DNA of 54,624 nt from Planctomycetota bacterium (GCA_003669605.1 QWOP01000033.1:1-54624), one strand, 5' to 3'; numbered from the stretch's first letter, positions 44,918 to 54,414 are shown. Notes: generated from the sequence alone by a model not told the origin. Made by a program: numbers and translations.

Positions 44918-47044
44918 ATGCATCACGACAATCCGCTGGACGACCAGACCACGCACGACTCCGGGAAGCCGCCGGGCCCGGCGGACGAGACGGGAATCCC
45001 TTCGAGTGTCACCGCCACCACCCAGATTGCCGTCAACCGCCGACTCGGCAGGGGCGGGCTTGGCGACGTCTACTCCGGCAGCGACAAGACGACCGGCCGC
45101 AGCCTGGCGGTGAAGTTCCTCAACGACTGGGCCGCCTCCCAGGAGTCGCTGCGGGAGAGTTTCCAGTTCGAGGCCACGGTCACCAGCCAACTCGAACACC
45201 CCAACATCGTCCCGGTGTACGTCACCGGGGCCACGGCCGACGGCCGGCCGTTCTACGCCATGCGACTGATCCCCGGGCGGACGCTCGGCGCAGCGATCAC
45301 CGACTTCCACGACCGGAGGCGGGCCCACGATCCGCCGAGTGAGCGAAACACCCGCTACCGGGAGCTCCTCGGCCAATTCGCCCTGGTCTGCAAGGCGATC
45401 GCCTACGCCCACGACCGAGGCGTCATCCACCGCGACATCAAGCCCGCCAATGTGATGCTGGGGAAATTCGGCGAGGTGGTGGTCCTCGACTGGGGGCTGG
45501 CGGCGCGGATCGACCGCGACGACCGGGCCCGCAGCAGCGGCGAGCAGAGCATCGTCATGCCGACGGTGGCTCTCGATTCTGCGCCGGAGGTGAAGCGGGG
45601 AATCTCGGGGACGCCCGCCTACATGAGCCCCGAACAGCACGATGGAGCGAGCCCGGTGGGGCTGGCCAGCGATGTCTATGGGCTCGGAGCCACGCTCTAC
45701 CACCTCATCACCGGTCAGCCTCCGTTTGAGGGTGACGTCGGCGCGATCCGCGAGAAGGTGACGGCCGGACGGGTGCCGGCGCCAACGAGAGTTAAGAAGG
45801 GGGTGTCACGGGTGATCGAGGCGGTGTGCCTGAAGGCGATGGCCCGCGACCCGGCCGATCGCTATGAGACGCCGCTCGAACTGGCTCAGGACGTCGACGC
45901 CTACCTCGCCGACAACCCCGTCAGCGCCTACCGCGATCCCCCCCTGCGGCGGCTGGCACGCTGGACGCGCCGGCACCGGACCATCACCCAGGTCACGGTG
46001 GGGGCGCTGGCGCTTTTGCTTGTCGCGGCGGCAGCAACCTCGATGATCCTCCGCCGCGTGGCCCATGACGAATACCGATCGCGGCAGACGGCGCTGCGGT
46101 TGGCAGCCCGATTGGCGGCAAGCACCGCCGCTTTGCAGATCGACTCCCGCTGGCGGGTGCTGGAGTATGAGGCCGACAATAATCAGCTCGTGGGGGCGAT
46201 GGCAGCCGTCGATGGTACGACCGCCGACCCGACAACAGGACGCCGGCAGTGGGGAGCGATCCAGGCAGCGGTCGACGACATCGCGGCCAACACCAAGGCC
46301 ACCGTCGACGCCGAGAGTTGGACCGTGTGCGATGCCAAGGGGGTGCAGGTGGCGCGTTCTCCACAGGCCGACACCATCGGCCGGAACTTCGCCTGGCGGA
46401 ATTATTTTCACGGCGGCGAGCACGACCTCGAGCCCGGCACGGCCGCCGATCCGATTACCGAGGTCCATCGCTCCACCGTGTACCGCAGCGATTCAACCGG
46501 CAAACTCAAGGTGGCGTTCTCGGCGCCGATCTGGAGCGATGGGCACGGTGCGGAGCATCGCCGGGTGCTCGGAGTCCTGCTGATGAGTTTCGACGTCGGA
46601 CTCCTCTTCCGCTCGGTGGACGCGATCGGGTCGTGGAATGCGTCACGGGCGCCGTATTCCGTTGCCGTCATCGATCTCCGCGACGACATCGTCGATGGCG
46701 AACCAAAGACAGGGCTGGTCCTCGAAAACCCAGAAGTCGCACGGACCGACCTCTCTACCTCTGCAGATCTGCAACTGGTGCGGGCACCAGCAGAAGTGGT
46801 GGCGCGCCTCAAGCAAACATTTCACCATCACCCGGAGTTCGGCAAGCCCGCCCGTCCGGTCACGGCCGAAGACCATGGTGGTCTCGATGCGGAGATCATC
46901 GGCTTGTTCCCCGGCACGCTCCGGCAGCTGATGGGGGCAAGCGGCAAAGGACCAGAGATCGCCGCCGCCGAACCGATCATCATCCTCGGCCGCCCCGAGC
47001 GACTGGCAGATGTCGGTTGGGCGGTCTTGGTCCACGAACGCTGA
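44918..47044 (+). CDS. Ser/Thr protein kinase with C-terminal Cache-like sensor
   Basis: A 708-residue Hanks-type kinase. The nucleotide loop is LGRGGLGDVY (43-52), Lys66 lies in LAVKFL, the catalytic loop is HRDIKPANVM (about 170), and GTPAYMSPEQ is the P+1 region. The metal motif reads DWG instead of DFG, a known variant. One membrane span (about 358-378) follows, then an extracytoplasmic domain with GRNFAWRNYFHGG (about 488), FSAPIWSDG and LGVLLMSFDVGLLF, the pattern of Cache-type sensor domains. So a signal outside the membrane could control a cytoplasmic kinase. It lies 127 bases after the FHA/ABC transporter on the same strand; its substrates could include partners bound by those FHA domains, which is inference. 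Confidence 0.9.
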   Translation: MHHDNPLDDQTTHDSGKPPGPADETGIPSSVTATTQIAVNRRLGRGGLGDVYSGSDKTTGRSLAVKFLNDWAASQESLRESFQFEATVTSQLEHPNIVPVYVTGATADGRPFYAMRLIPGRTLGAAITDFHDRRRAHDPPSERNTRYRELLGQFALVCKAIAYAHDRGVIHRDIKPANVMLGKFGEVVVLDWGLAARIDRDDRARSSGEQSIVMPTVALDSAPEVKRGISGTPAYMSPEQHDGASPVGLASDVYGLGATLYHLITGQPPFEGDVGAIREKVTAGRVPAPTRVKKGVSRVIEAVCLKAMARDPADRYETPLELAQDVDAYLADNPVSAYRDPPLRRLARWTRRHRTITQVTVGALALLLVAAAATSMILRRVAHDEYRSRQTALRLAARLAASTAALQIDSRWRVLEYEADNNQLVGAMAAVDGTTADPTTGRRQWGAIQAAVDDIAANTKATVDAESWTVCDAKGVQVARSPQADTIGRNFAWRNYFHGGEHDLEPGTAADPITEVHRSTVYRSDSTGKLKVAFSAPIWSDGHGAEHRRVLGVLLMSFDVGLLFRSVDAIGSWNASRAPYSVAVIDLRDDIVDGEPKTGLVLENPEVARTDLSTSADLQLVRAPAEVVARLKQTFHHHPEFGKPARPVTAEDHGGLDAEIIGLFPGTLRQLMGASGKGPEIAAAEPIIILGRPERLADVGWAVLVHER

Positions 47045-47145
47045 GCCGTCGCTCAACACGCTGTTGGAGGATCGCTCTCCGCCAGCCCGATCCCACATCC
47101 CCGACAACGGCCGGGCCTGATCGGGGGGTGCGCGGACGGTGGTCG

Positions 47146-48462
47146 TCAACCTTCCGGCAGTTCGAAGCCCTGGCGCCGCTGGCGCACCAGGAGCCCGTCG
47201 GCGGCGGCATCACCGACGAACGTCTCTGCGACCGGATCCCAGCGGAGCGGACGGCCGACAGCGCGGGCGATGTTGGCCAGATGACAGACCGTCACGGAAC
47301 GATGCCCGATCTCGACATCGGCCACCGGTTTTTCCCTGGTCTTAATGCAATCCAGCCAGTTTTGCAGGTGATGGCGGGCCTGCCAAAGGGCGAGTGCATC
47401 CGACCACTTCCGCTCCTCCTCGGCGACATCGACAGCCTCGAGGAGCTTCTGGGCGATCTCCGGGGGATTGCTCGTCACCTTATTGCGGTTGATCTCGAGT
47501 TTCCCCTTCTCGCCGATAAACACCGCCCCGCCCATCGGCCCCTGGTCGAGGACAAATTTCACCTCAAGGCCATCGGCATAGGTCATCACCACCTGTCCAT
47601 TCGGCCCCTCGCTGACGGGCGTCACCGCCACCGGCCCGCTCGCATCGGCACCGAGTGCCCACTGGATCTGGTCGACGCCGTGCGCGCCCCAATTGGTCAT
47701 CTCGCCACCGGCGAAGTCGCGCCACCCCATCCACCCCATCCACTGGCCGTTGTAGGGCCTCTCGGCTGCTTGATTGAGCCAGGCATTCCAGTCGAGGCCG
47801 GTGGGAAGTTGCTCCTCCGGTAACAGCGGGCTCGGCGTCGGCTGTGAACTGCCGTAGTTCACCGCCCGGACCTCGAGAAGTTTCCCGAGGCCGCCCGAGC
47901 GCACCAATTCGCAGGCCAGCCGGTTGATCTCCATCGAACGCTGCTGCGTTCCCACCTGAATCACCCGCTGGTGGCGGCGGGCGGCATTTACCAGGGCCCG
48001 CCCCTCTTGAACGTAGAGCGTCAGCGGCTTCTCGGCATACACATCCTTGCCCGCCATACAGGCATGGATGCAGGGCAACACCCGCTGGAACTCCCCCGTC
48101 CCCACGATCACCGCATCGATGTCGGCCCGGTCGAGGATCCGGCGGTAATCGACGTACACCGGCCAGTTGCCCCCTTTCCGCTCCCGGAAGGCGTGGGCCC
48201 GCGGCACGTTGACATCGCACAGCGCCACGATCTCGGCCCCCTCGGGCAGTTGCTCGAGAAGCAGCGAGGCCCGGCCACCGACGCCGATCGCACCGACGCG
48301 CACCCTCTCCATCGGTCCCGCCGCAGCGGCCACCGCAGACCGACTGCCAAGCGCCACCGTCGCCCCGGTACCGGGCTCTAAAAGCGCGGCTCCTGCCACA
48401 GCGCCCACCCCGGCGAGGAACTGCCGTCGTCCGCCCAATCGCTGCTGTGAATCCTGCTTCAC
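47146..48462 (-). CDS. Gfo/Idh/MocA oxidoreductase, Tat-exported
   Basis: A 438-residue NAD(P)-dependent oxidoreductase-fold protein. RRQFLAGVGAVAGAALL at the start is a Tat signal. The Rossmann part has VGAIGVGGRASLLL, IVALCDVN, IDAVIVGT and the dinucleotide/catalytic motif AEKPLTLYVQEG; the C-terminal beta-sheet domain has GGEMTNWGAHGVDQIQWALG. Exported members are abundant in planctomycetes and act on sugars or cyclitols; the substrate here is unknown. Its start overlaps the FG-GAP stop by 4 bases, so both proteins are made together. Confidence 0.92.
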   Translation of the reverse strand: MKQDSQQRLGGRRQFLAGVGAVAGAALLEPGTGATVALGSRSAVAAAAGPMERVRVGAIGVGGRASLLLEQLPEGAEIVALCDVNVPRAHAFRERKGGNWPVYVDYRRILDRADIDAVIVGTGEFQRVLPCIHACMAGKDVYAEKPLTLYVQEGRALVNAARRHQRVIQVGTQQRSMEINRLACELVRSGGLGKLLEVRAVNYGSSQPTPSPLLPEEQLPTGLDWNAWLNQAAERPYNGQWMGWMGWRDFAGGEMTNWGAHGVDQIQWALGADASGPVAVTPVSEGPNGQVVMTYADGLEVKFVLDQGPMGGAVFIGEKGKLEINRNKVTSNPPEIAQKLLEAVDVAEEERKWSDALALWQARHHLQNWLDCIKTREKPVADVEIGHRSVTVCHLANIARAVGRPLRWDPVAETFVGDAAADGLLVRQRRQGFELPEG

Positions 48463-49703
48463 TTCACCGTCTCCTGGATGAACACAAAGCCGCCCTTCTT
48501 GTTGCCAACGACGATGTCGGGACGCTTGTCACCGTTCAGGTCGCCGACGGCGATCTGCGTGCCGACCCCCGAAGCGTCGTCAATCCGGTGCGCCGTCCAA
48601 GACACCTTCTTATCAGCACCGCGGTGGAGCTTGAACCAGTAGAGGAACGGGGAACCGGCAGGATCGGGGTCGCCCTGCGGGCCGTGCGCCCAGAATCGCT
48701 TTCCGGTGACGATGTCCTTGAGGCCGTCGCCGTCGATATCGGCGAGCCCCACCGAATGGAGTTGGGAAAACTGCACGCCGTCGAGATTCTCCTCTGCCTT
48801 ACTGGGCAGGATCGACTGCTCCTGGAAATCGATGCTGCCGTCTTTCTTCACCTGCTCGAACCAGGAAAGGCCGTATCCATGGCCTGAAAGACTGGTGACC
48901 ACGTCCAGATCGCCATCGCCATCAACGTCATAGGTGTGCATCTGACCGCCACCGGTGCCGAAAGCGAAGGGATGCTTGGTCCAAGCCGGAGGCGTGGTGC
49001 CTGCGGCCACCGGAGCCGGTTGTTCCCACCAGCCACCAGACATGAGAAGGTCGGCTCGGCCATCGCCGTTGACGTCGCCCACGCCGAGGCCGTGTTGGTA
49101 CTGCCCCCAAGACTCCTTCTCGGAGCAGGGGGTGAAGGTCCAGCGTTCGGTGCCCGATTTCTCCGATGGAGTGGCGAATCCGAGGACGCCGCCGGTGTGG
49201 AACACCATCTCCGCCTTGCCGTCACCGGTGACATCGAGGAAGTCGGGAGACTCGTTGTCGACCACCGGGTGAACGAGGTGCTTGGCCCAGCCCTCCTTGG
49301 AGCCCTGCACGGTGGAGGTGTCTTTTCCGGGGTTGCGGAACCAGGCGACCTCTTTCCCGGGCCACTCGTTGACGAGGACGTCGAGCCAGCCGTCGCCATC
49401 GATGTCGCCGACAGCGGTCATGAAGTTGTTGGAATACTGGTTGGGGTCGAAATCCTTGGCGGGATAGATCTCGTGGCGCTCTTGATAGTCAGGGCCGGCA
49501 TACCAGTAGGGGCCGTAAACGGCATCGCCATGGCCATCCTTGTCGATGTCGCCGATTCCGGCTGCTTCGGCGTGGAACTTGTCGGTGAGGACCACCTTGC
49601 GAAACGTCGGTGTGGCAGCCGAGGACACTTTCACTGGAAAACCTGCCACCACCGACAACACCATCAAACCCGCGATTCCCCGAAGAAGCGTGTGCCGTTT
49701 CAT
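48459..49703 (-). CDS. FG-GAP/VCBS repeat exported protein
   Basis: A 414-residue secreted beta-propeller. Signal peptide residues 1-29 (MKRHTLLRGIAGLMVLSVV... SSAA). At least six calcium-loop repeats of the type DxDxDGxxD are visible: GDIDKDGHGDAV, GDIDGDGWLDVL, DVTGDGKAEMV, GDVNGDGRADLL, DVDGDGDLDVV, ADIDGDGLKDIV, GDLNGDKRPDIV. These propellers bind calcium and ligands. ATG 49703 has GAGGAG 6 bases upstream. Coupled to the Gfo/Idh gene by a 4-base overlap. Confidence 0.9.
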   Translation of the reverse strand: MKRHTLLRGIAGLMVLSVVAGFPVKVSSAATPTFRKVVLTDKFHAEAAGIGDIDKDGHGDAVYGPYWYAGPDYQERHEIYPAKDFDPNQYSNNFMTAVGDIDGDGWLDVLVNEWPGKEVAWFRNPGKDTSTVQGSKEGWAKHLVHPVVDNESPDFLDVTGDGKAEMVFHTGGVLGFATPSEKSGTERWTFTPCSEKESWGQYQHGLGVGDVNGDGRADLLMSGGWWEQPAPVAAGTTPPAWTKHPFAFGTGGGQMHTYDVDGDGDLDVVTSLSGHGYGLSWFEQVKKDGSIDFQEQSILPSKAEENLDGVQFSQLHSVGLADIDGDGLKDIVTGKRFWAHGPQGDPDPAGSPFLYWFKLHRGADKKVSWTAHRIDDASGVGTQIAVGDLNGDKRPDIVVGNKKGGFVFIQETVK

Positions 49704-49861
49704 GTCAACTCCTCGCCGCACCCGCGGCATCACGGCGACAGGCGTCCGCAAGGGGACCATCCCCTGGACACGCTCCCCACGCCGACAACAACCCACAGAA
49801 TACACCAAACTGGCCCCCGGGAACGAGCGGCCCACTCTGACTTCTGCCCGCTTAGGGCGGA
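49704..49861. promoter_or_regulatory. Gap between FG-GAP gene and sugar operon
   Basis: 158 bases between the stop of the glycosyltransferase operon and the FG-GAP start, both on the minus strand. It should hold the end of one transcript and the promoter of the next. I see no strong hairpin or promoter boxes. Confidence 0.25.
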
Positions 49862-51133
49862 TCAAACGGCCGGCGGCGTCTGGCCTCCCGGATGGCCCAC
49901 GCCTCCAGCCGTCACGTCGTGCAACCACCCCTCCAGTCGCTCAAAGAGCATGTCGCGATCGAACTCCCGCCGACAGTACTGCCGGCCTCGCTCCCCCATG
50001 GCTTGCCGCTCGGCAGGCCTGAGTCCCAGGAGGCGTTCGATGATGGCCGCCAATCCCTCACCATCGCCGGCAGGACAGGTGAACCCGGCCCCCGATTCCT
50101 CGATCACCCTCGCCCCCTCGCCATCGAGCATGCCGAGAATCGGCACCCCGGCTGCCAGGTAGGGCTGGACCTTCCCGGGGATAGTGAGAGCAAAGATCGG
50201 TTCTGCCCGCAGCGATACCAACAGTGCGTCGGCAACCAGAAAGAAGGAGGGCATCCTCTCCAGCGGATGCTTGCCCAGAAAGATCACTGTGGATGCGAGC
50301 CCAAGGCGGGCGACATCCTGACGGGTTTCTTCGGCCGCCCGGCCGTCGCCGACAACAAGAAAGCGGATCTCCGGCCGGTGCCGAAGCCGTGCGGCCGCCG
50401 CGAGGATCGCCGGAAAATCTTGGGCGTGCCCGATGTTCCCGGCGAACATGACATTGAAACCGGAAGCGGTGTATGGCACCACCTCCGCAGCCGGCGTCAG
50501 CAGTGCCGCATCGCCGGTGAAGATCGGCTCGGCCCAGCCTGGAAAGTAGCGGATCCGCGTCTTGTCGCCCGACCAGTGTTCGATGTTGCCGAAGAAGGCC
50601 CGCGACTGCGCCAGGATCAAGTCACAGTGCCGGTAAATGAAGGCCACCAGACTGCCGACAAGGGCCAAGCCCCGCGGCGATCGGACAACGTTCACCGCGG
50701 AGAGCGTCTCCGGCCAGAGGTCGAGGACCCACATCACCAGCGGAATCCGCCACACTCGCCGCAGGACAATCGCCGGCAGCGCCGACGTAATGGGTGAAGT
50801 GTCAAAGAAGAAGATCACATCGAAGGCTTCCCCCCGCAGCCTCCACGGGCCGAGCAGCGTCGCCCAGAAGATGAAACTCCAGTAATTGAGGACCAAGCGG
50901 AGCTTGCCACGTCCCCGGGGCCGCAACGGCACCCGCACCACCCGCGCCCCCGCATAGGTAGCGAAGGCAGCGGGATTGGATGCATAGCTCTCGTGGATCC
51001 GTCCTTCGGGGTAGTTCGGCCGCCCCGTGAGGACTGTCACGGAGTGACCACGAGCGACCATTCCCTCGACGAGGTCATTGACGCGGAAGGATTCCGGCCA
51101 GAAATACTGCGTGACCACGAGGAGGCGCACCAC
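49862..51133 (-). CDS. wbuB: GT4 glycosyltransferase (WbuB-like, N-acetylfucosamine transfer)
   Basis: A 423-residue GT-B glycosyltransferase. Residues 1-16 (RLLVVTQYFWPESFRVND) and VTVLTGRPNYPEG match the WbuB/L-FucNAc transferase group; the acceptor domain has FDTSPITSALPAI and WVLDLWPETLSAV; the donor domain has FNVMFAGNIGHAQDF and the GT4 segment EPIFALTIPGKVQPYLAAGVPIL. It starts GTG 51133, 8 bases after the epimerase gene, with GGAG upstream. Together with the three genes before it, it likely adds N-acetyl-L-fucosamine to a lipid-linked glycan; acceptor unknown. Confidence 0.85.
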   Translation of the reverse strand: MVRLLVVTQYFWPESFRVNDLVEGMVARGHSVTVLTGRPNYPEGRIHESYASNPAAFATYAGARVVRVPLRPRGRGKLRLVLNYWSFIFWATLLGPWRLRGEAFDVIFFFDTSPITSALPAIVLRRVWRIPLVMWVLDLWPETLSAVNVVRSPRGLALVGSLVAFIYRHCDLILAQSRAFFGNIEHWSGDKTRIRYFPGWAEPIFTGDAALLTPAAEVVPYTASGFNVMFAGNIGHAQDFPAILAAAARLRHRPEIRFLVVGDGRAAEETRQDVARLGLASTVIFLGKHPLERMPSFFLVADALLVSLRAEPIFALTIPGKVQPYLAAGVPILGMLDGEGARVIEESGAGFTCPAGDGEGLAAIIERLLGLRPAERQAMGERGRQYCRREFDRDMLFERLEGWLHDVTAGGVGHPGGQTPPAV

Positions 51134-51141
51134 TGGTCTCC

Positions 51142-52275
51142 TCAGTCGTACTTCCGCCAGACGACTCGGTTCACGTAATCGGTGTAACTGTGGATGATCC
51201 GCAGCACCTTGTCGGAGACGTGGGGCGCCGAGTAATCAGCCACCTTGCAAAGCAACCGTTGCTCACCGCGCGGCTGGGTGGCGAGGATTGCCAACCCCTG
51301 GCGGACACGGTCCAGATTGAGGCCCACCATCATCACAGCCGCCTCCTCCATCCCCTCGGGCCGTTCGTGGGCCTCGCGGAGATTGAGGGCAGGGAAATTG
51401 AGAATTGACGATTCCTCGTTGATCGTCCCGCTGTCCGAGAGCGACGCCCGAGCCGACATCTGCAGTTTGACGTAGTCGTAGAACCCGAGAGGTTTGAGGA
51501 AACGCACCCGGGGATGGAACGTGGCGCCAGAGGCGTCGATCCGATTTCGTGTCCGTGGATGGGTCGAGACTATTACCGGCAAGTCGTGGTCCGCGGCGAC
51601 GGCATTGAGAATCTCCACCAATCTGCCGAAACAGCGGTCGGAGTCGATGTTCTCCTCGCGATGCGCGCTGACCACAAAGTAGCCGCCGGGCTCGAGCGAC
51701 AACCGGGAGTGGATGTCCGAGGCATCGATTCCAGGCCGGTAGTGAGCCAGCACCTCCTCCATCGGGCTGCCGGTCTTGATCACCAGATCCGGTGGCAGCC
51801 CCTCGCGGAGCAAATACTCGCGGGCAATCGAACTGTAGCAGAGGTTGACGTCGGAGGTGTGATCAACGATCCGGCGGTTGATCTCCTCCGGGACCCGTTG
51901 GTCAAAGCAGCGATTCCCAGCCTCCATGTGGAACACCGGGATCTTGCGGCGCTTGGCAGGAATCACCGACAGGCAACTGTTGGTGTCACCTAAGACCAGC
52001 ATCGCCTCTGGGATCACCGCCGCCAGGACATCGTCCACTGCGCCGATGATCCGGCCGATCGTCTGGGCGGCGCTGCCGCCGGCACTCCCCAGGAAGTGAT
52101 CGGGCTTACGCACACCAAGATCGTCGAAGAAGATCTGATTGAGCTCGTAGTCGTAGTTCTGGCCAGTGTGCACCAGCACGTGGTCGCAGTGCTCGTCGAG
52201 GCGCTGGAGCACCCGCGAGAGGCGGATGATCTCGGGCCTGGTTCCCACCACCGTCATCACCTTGAGACGCTTCAT
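51142..52275 (-). CDS. fnlC: UDP-GlcNAc 2-epimerase family (FnlC/WbjD-like)
   Basis: A 377-residue non-hydrolysing 2-epimerase. VMTVVGTRPEIIRLSRVLQ at the N-terminus, HTGQNYDYELNQIFFDDL, LVLGDTNSCLSV, FHMEAGNRCFDQRVPEEINRRIVDH and the C-terminal SARASLSDSGTINEESSIL follow the WecB fold. In the FnlABC pathway this enzyme performs the last epimerisation to UDP-N-acetyl-L-fucosamine. The FDQRVPEEINRR variant and gene order match the FnlC/CapG branch rather than a housekeeping WecB. It overlaps fnlB by 4 bases. Confidence 0.88.
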   Translation of the reverse strand: MKRLKVMTVVGTRPEIIRLSRVLQRLDEHCDHVLVHTGQNYDYELNQIFFDDLGVRKPDHFLGSAGGSAAQTIGRIIGAVDDVLAAVIPEAMLVLGDTNSCLSVIPAKRRKIPVFHMEAGNRCFDQRVPEEINRRIVDHTSDVNLCYSSIAREYLLREGLPPDLVIKTGSPMEEVLAHYRPGIDASDIHSRLSLEPGGYFVVSAHREENIDSDRCFGRLVEILNAVAADHDLPVIVSTHPRTRNRIDASGATFHPRVRFLKPLGFYDYVKLQMSARASLSDSGTINEESSILNFPALNLREAHERPEGMEEAAVMMVGLNLDRVRQGLAILATQPRGEQRLLCKVADYSAPHVSDKVLRIIHSYTDYVNRVVWRKYD

Positions 52276-53396
52276 CCGTCGACCTTCATGGCAATGGTGT
52301 CGGGCCGATTTCGATCGAACAGCTCATTCGCCCAGAGCATGACGAGCAGTTCGTCATCCCCGACATTGGTGACATCGTGGGCCCAGCCCGGCGCAGTCTC
52401 CACGACCGATCCCTCTCCGCCGCGGACGGTAAGGTCACACACCTCGCCACTTTCAACGTGGCGGAATCCGAACCGTGCGGTCCCGCGGATCACAAGAAAC
52501 TTCTCGGTCTTGCTGTGATGGTAGTGCCCACCCCGCGTGATCCCTGGGTGGGCGGTAAAGTAACTGAATTGGCCTGAATCAGAGGTCCGCAGCATCTCCA
52601 CGAACTCGCCCCGGGGGTCGATGTGGCGCGGCACCTGGTAGGCGAATGACGCCGGCGGGAGAAAACTTACGTAGGTCGCATGGAGAGCCCGCGCTAAACC
52701 AGTGCCCACAGGCGGAATGAGGAGCGTCTCCCGGGCGCCGGCAAAGGCACGGATCGAATCAGCGACCTCCCCGACAGTCGTCGCATACACCGGCCCCGCC
52801 TCACAGAAGCCCCCGCCGGTAGCCGTGCCCTCCCCCCCTTGGGCGAGGACCCCCAGAAAGGCATCGATGACATCATCCACGTACACCAACCGCAGCGGGG
52901 CGGCGGGATCGCTGACGGCGATCGGGAGACCGCGGGCGATGTTGTGGCAGAACGTCGCCACGGCGGAGTTGTAATTCGGCCGCGACCACTTCCCGAAGAC
53001 GTTTGTCAGCCTGAAGATGTGCACCGGGCTGGCGGTGGCCGTCGCGTAAGAGAGCAACGCTTCTTCCGCAGCGAGCTTGCTGCGGCCATAGGGATTGTCA
53101 AGCGCGGCTTGGGTAGAGGAACTGAAGATCACCGGCACCTGCCGGCCGCTGGCCTCGAGCAACCGACACAGCGCGGTTGTGAAGCCGGCGTTCCCGGCTG
53201 CAAACTCGGCGGGATCCTGGGGACGGTTGACCCCAGCCAGATGCACGACCAGATCGGCTCCCGCGATCGCAGTTGCCAGTTCGGCCGCCGTCGAACCGCG
53301 CACGATCGACGTGACAGCGTGGTGACCGATCTCGGCCAGACGGAGTCGGAGGTTGCGGCCGACAAACCCGTCAGCCCCAGTGATGACAATCTGCAT
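52272..53396 (-). CDS. fnlB: Bifunctional SDR-cupin reductase (FnlB/CapF/WbjC)
   Basis: A 374-residue two-domain enzyme. The N-terminal short-chain dehydrogenase part has ITGADGFVGRNLRLRL and VVHLAGVNRP, FSSSTQAALDNPYGRSK and FRLTNVFGKW; the C-terminal cupin (about 265-374) has HYHHSKTEKFLVIRGTARFGF with metal-binding histidines. CapF-type enzymes epimerise and reduce the 4-keto intermediate to a deoxy-talose form. It lies 7 bases after fnlA. Confidence 0.92.
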   Translation of the reverse strand: MQIVITGADGFVGRNLRLRLAEIGHHAVTSIVRGSTAAELATAIAGADLVVHLAGVNRPQDPAEFAAGNAGFTTALCRLLEASGRQVPVIFSSSTQAALDNPYGRSKLAAEEALLSYATATASPVHIFRLTNVFGKWSRPNYNSAVATFCHNIARGLPIAVSDPAAPLRLVYVDDVIDAFLGVLAQGGEGTATGGGFCEAGPVYATTVGEVADSIRAFAGARETLLIPPVGTGLARALHATYVSFLPPASFAYQVPRHIDPRGEFVEMLRTSDSGQFSYFTAHPGITRGGHYHHSKTEKFLVIRGTARFGFRHVESGEVCDLTVRGGEGSVVETAPGWAHDVTNVGDDELLVMLWANELFDRNRPDTIAMKVDG

Positions 53397-53403
53397 GGAG
53401 CAC

Positions 53404-54414
53404 TCAGGTGGAAATTGCGTCGCGGATGATGTCGAGCCTGAGAAGAATTTTTTTCACATCGTCGACCGAGAGCCGGACGGTGTTGTGCGAGGTGTAATCC
53501 TCGATCGTCGCTACATCGGGCTGTCCCTCGACAAAATACTTGTCGTAGTTGAGGTCGCGGGAGTCGGCTGGAATCCGATAATAGCCCCCCAAATCCTCAG
53601 CCCGGGCCATTTCTTCACGGGAGACGAGCGACTCGTAGAGTTTCTCTCCGTGGCGGGTACCGATCGTGCGAATCCCGCCGTGGCCGCCAAGCAACTCCTG
53701 CATCGCCCGGGCAAGCACCTCAATCGTACAGGCGGCGGCCTTCTGCACGAAGATGTCTCCCGGCCTGGCGTTCTCGAAGGCGTACAGCACGAGGTCGACC
53801 GATTCATCGAGCGACATCAGAAACCGGGTCATGCCGGGATCGGTGACGGTGATCGGCCGTCCCTCTTGGATCTGCCGGAGGAAAAGCGGAATCACCGACC
53901 CCCGCGATGCCATCACGTTGCCGTAGCGGGTGGCACAGAGGACGGTGTGGGCGGCGTCGCTGAGACGCGATTTCGCCACCATCACCTTCTCCATCATCGC
54001 CTTGGAGAGCCCCATGGCGTTGATCGGGTAGACGGCCTTGTCGGTGGAAAGCACGACGCAACGCTCCACTGCGTGGTCGATCGCAGCCCGCATCACATTC
54101 TCGGCCCCGAGGACATTCGTCCGGACGGCTTCCATGGGATAGAACTCGCAGGAGGGGACCTGCTTGAGGGCCGCGGCATGGAAGACGAAGTGCACGCCAC
54201 GCATCGCGTCGGACACGGAGCTTAAGTCGCGGACGTCGCCGATGTGGAACTTCACCCGGTCATTGGCCAAGGCGATCCGCATGTCCTCCTGTTTCTTCTC
54301 GTCGCGGCTGAAGATGCGGATCTCACGAAAATCGCTATCGAGGAACCGCTTCAGCACGGCATTGCCAAACGAACCGGTGCCACCGGTGATGAGGAGAACT
54401 TTGTCGTGGAACAT
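53404..54414 (-). CDS. fnlA: UDP-GlcNAc 4,6-dehydratase/5-epimerase (FnlA/CapE/WbjB)
   Basis: A 336-residue SDR enzyme starting MFHDKVLLITGGTGSFGNAVLKRF (NAD loop at about 10-16). FRDEKKQEDMR-like IFSRDEKKQEDMR, FVFHAAALKQVPSCEFYPMEA, VLSTDKAVYPINAMGLSKAMMEK and RYGNVMASRGSVIPLF are the inverting-dehydratase signatures. It makes the 4-keto-6-deoxy intermediate from UDP-GlcNAc. ATG 54414 has GAGGG 6 bases upstream. It is the first gene of the operon in view; transcription enters from the right. Confidence 0.93.
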   Translation of the reverse strand: MFHDKVLLITGGTGSFGNAVLKRFLDSDFREIRIFSRDEKKQEDMRIALANDRVKFHIGDVRDLSSVSDAMRGVHFVFHAAALKQVPSCEFYPMEAVRTNVLGAENVMRAAIDHAVERCVVLSTDKAVYPINAMGLSKAMMEKVMVAKSRLSDAAHTVLCATRYGNVMASRGSVIPLFLRQIQEGRPITVTDPGMTRFLMSLDESVDLVLYAFENARPGDIFVQKAAACTIEVLARAMQELLGGHGGIRTIGTRHGEKLYESLVSREEMARAEDLGGYYRIPADSRDLNYDKYFVEGQPDVATIEDYTSHNTVRLSVDDVKKILLRLDIIRDAIST

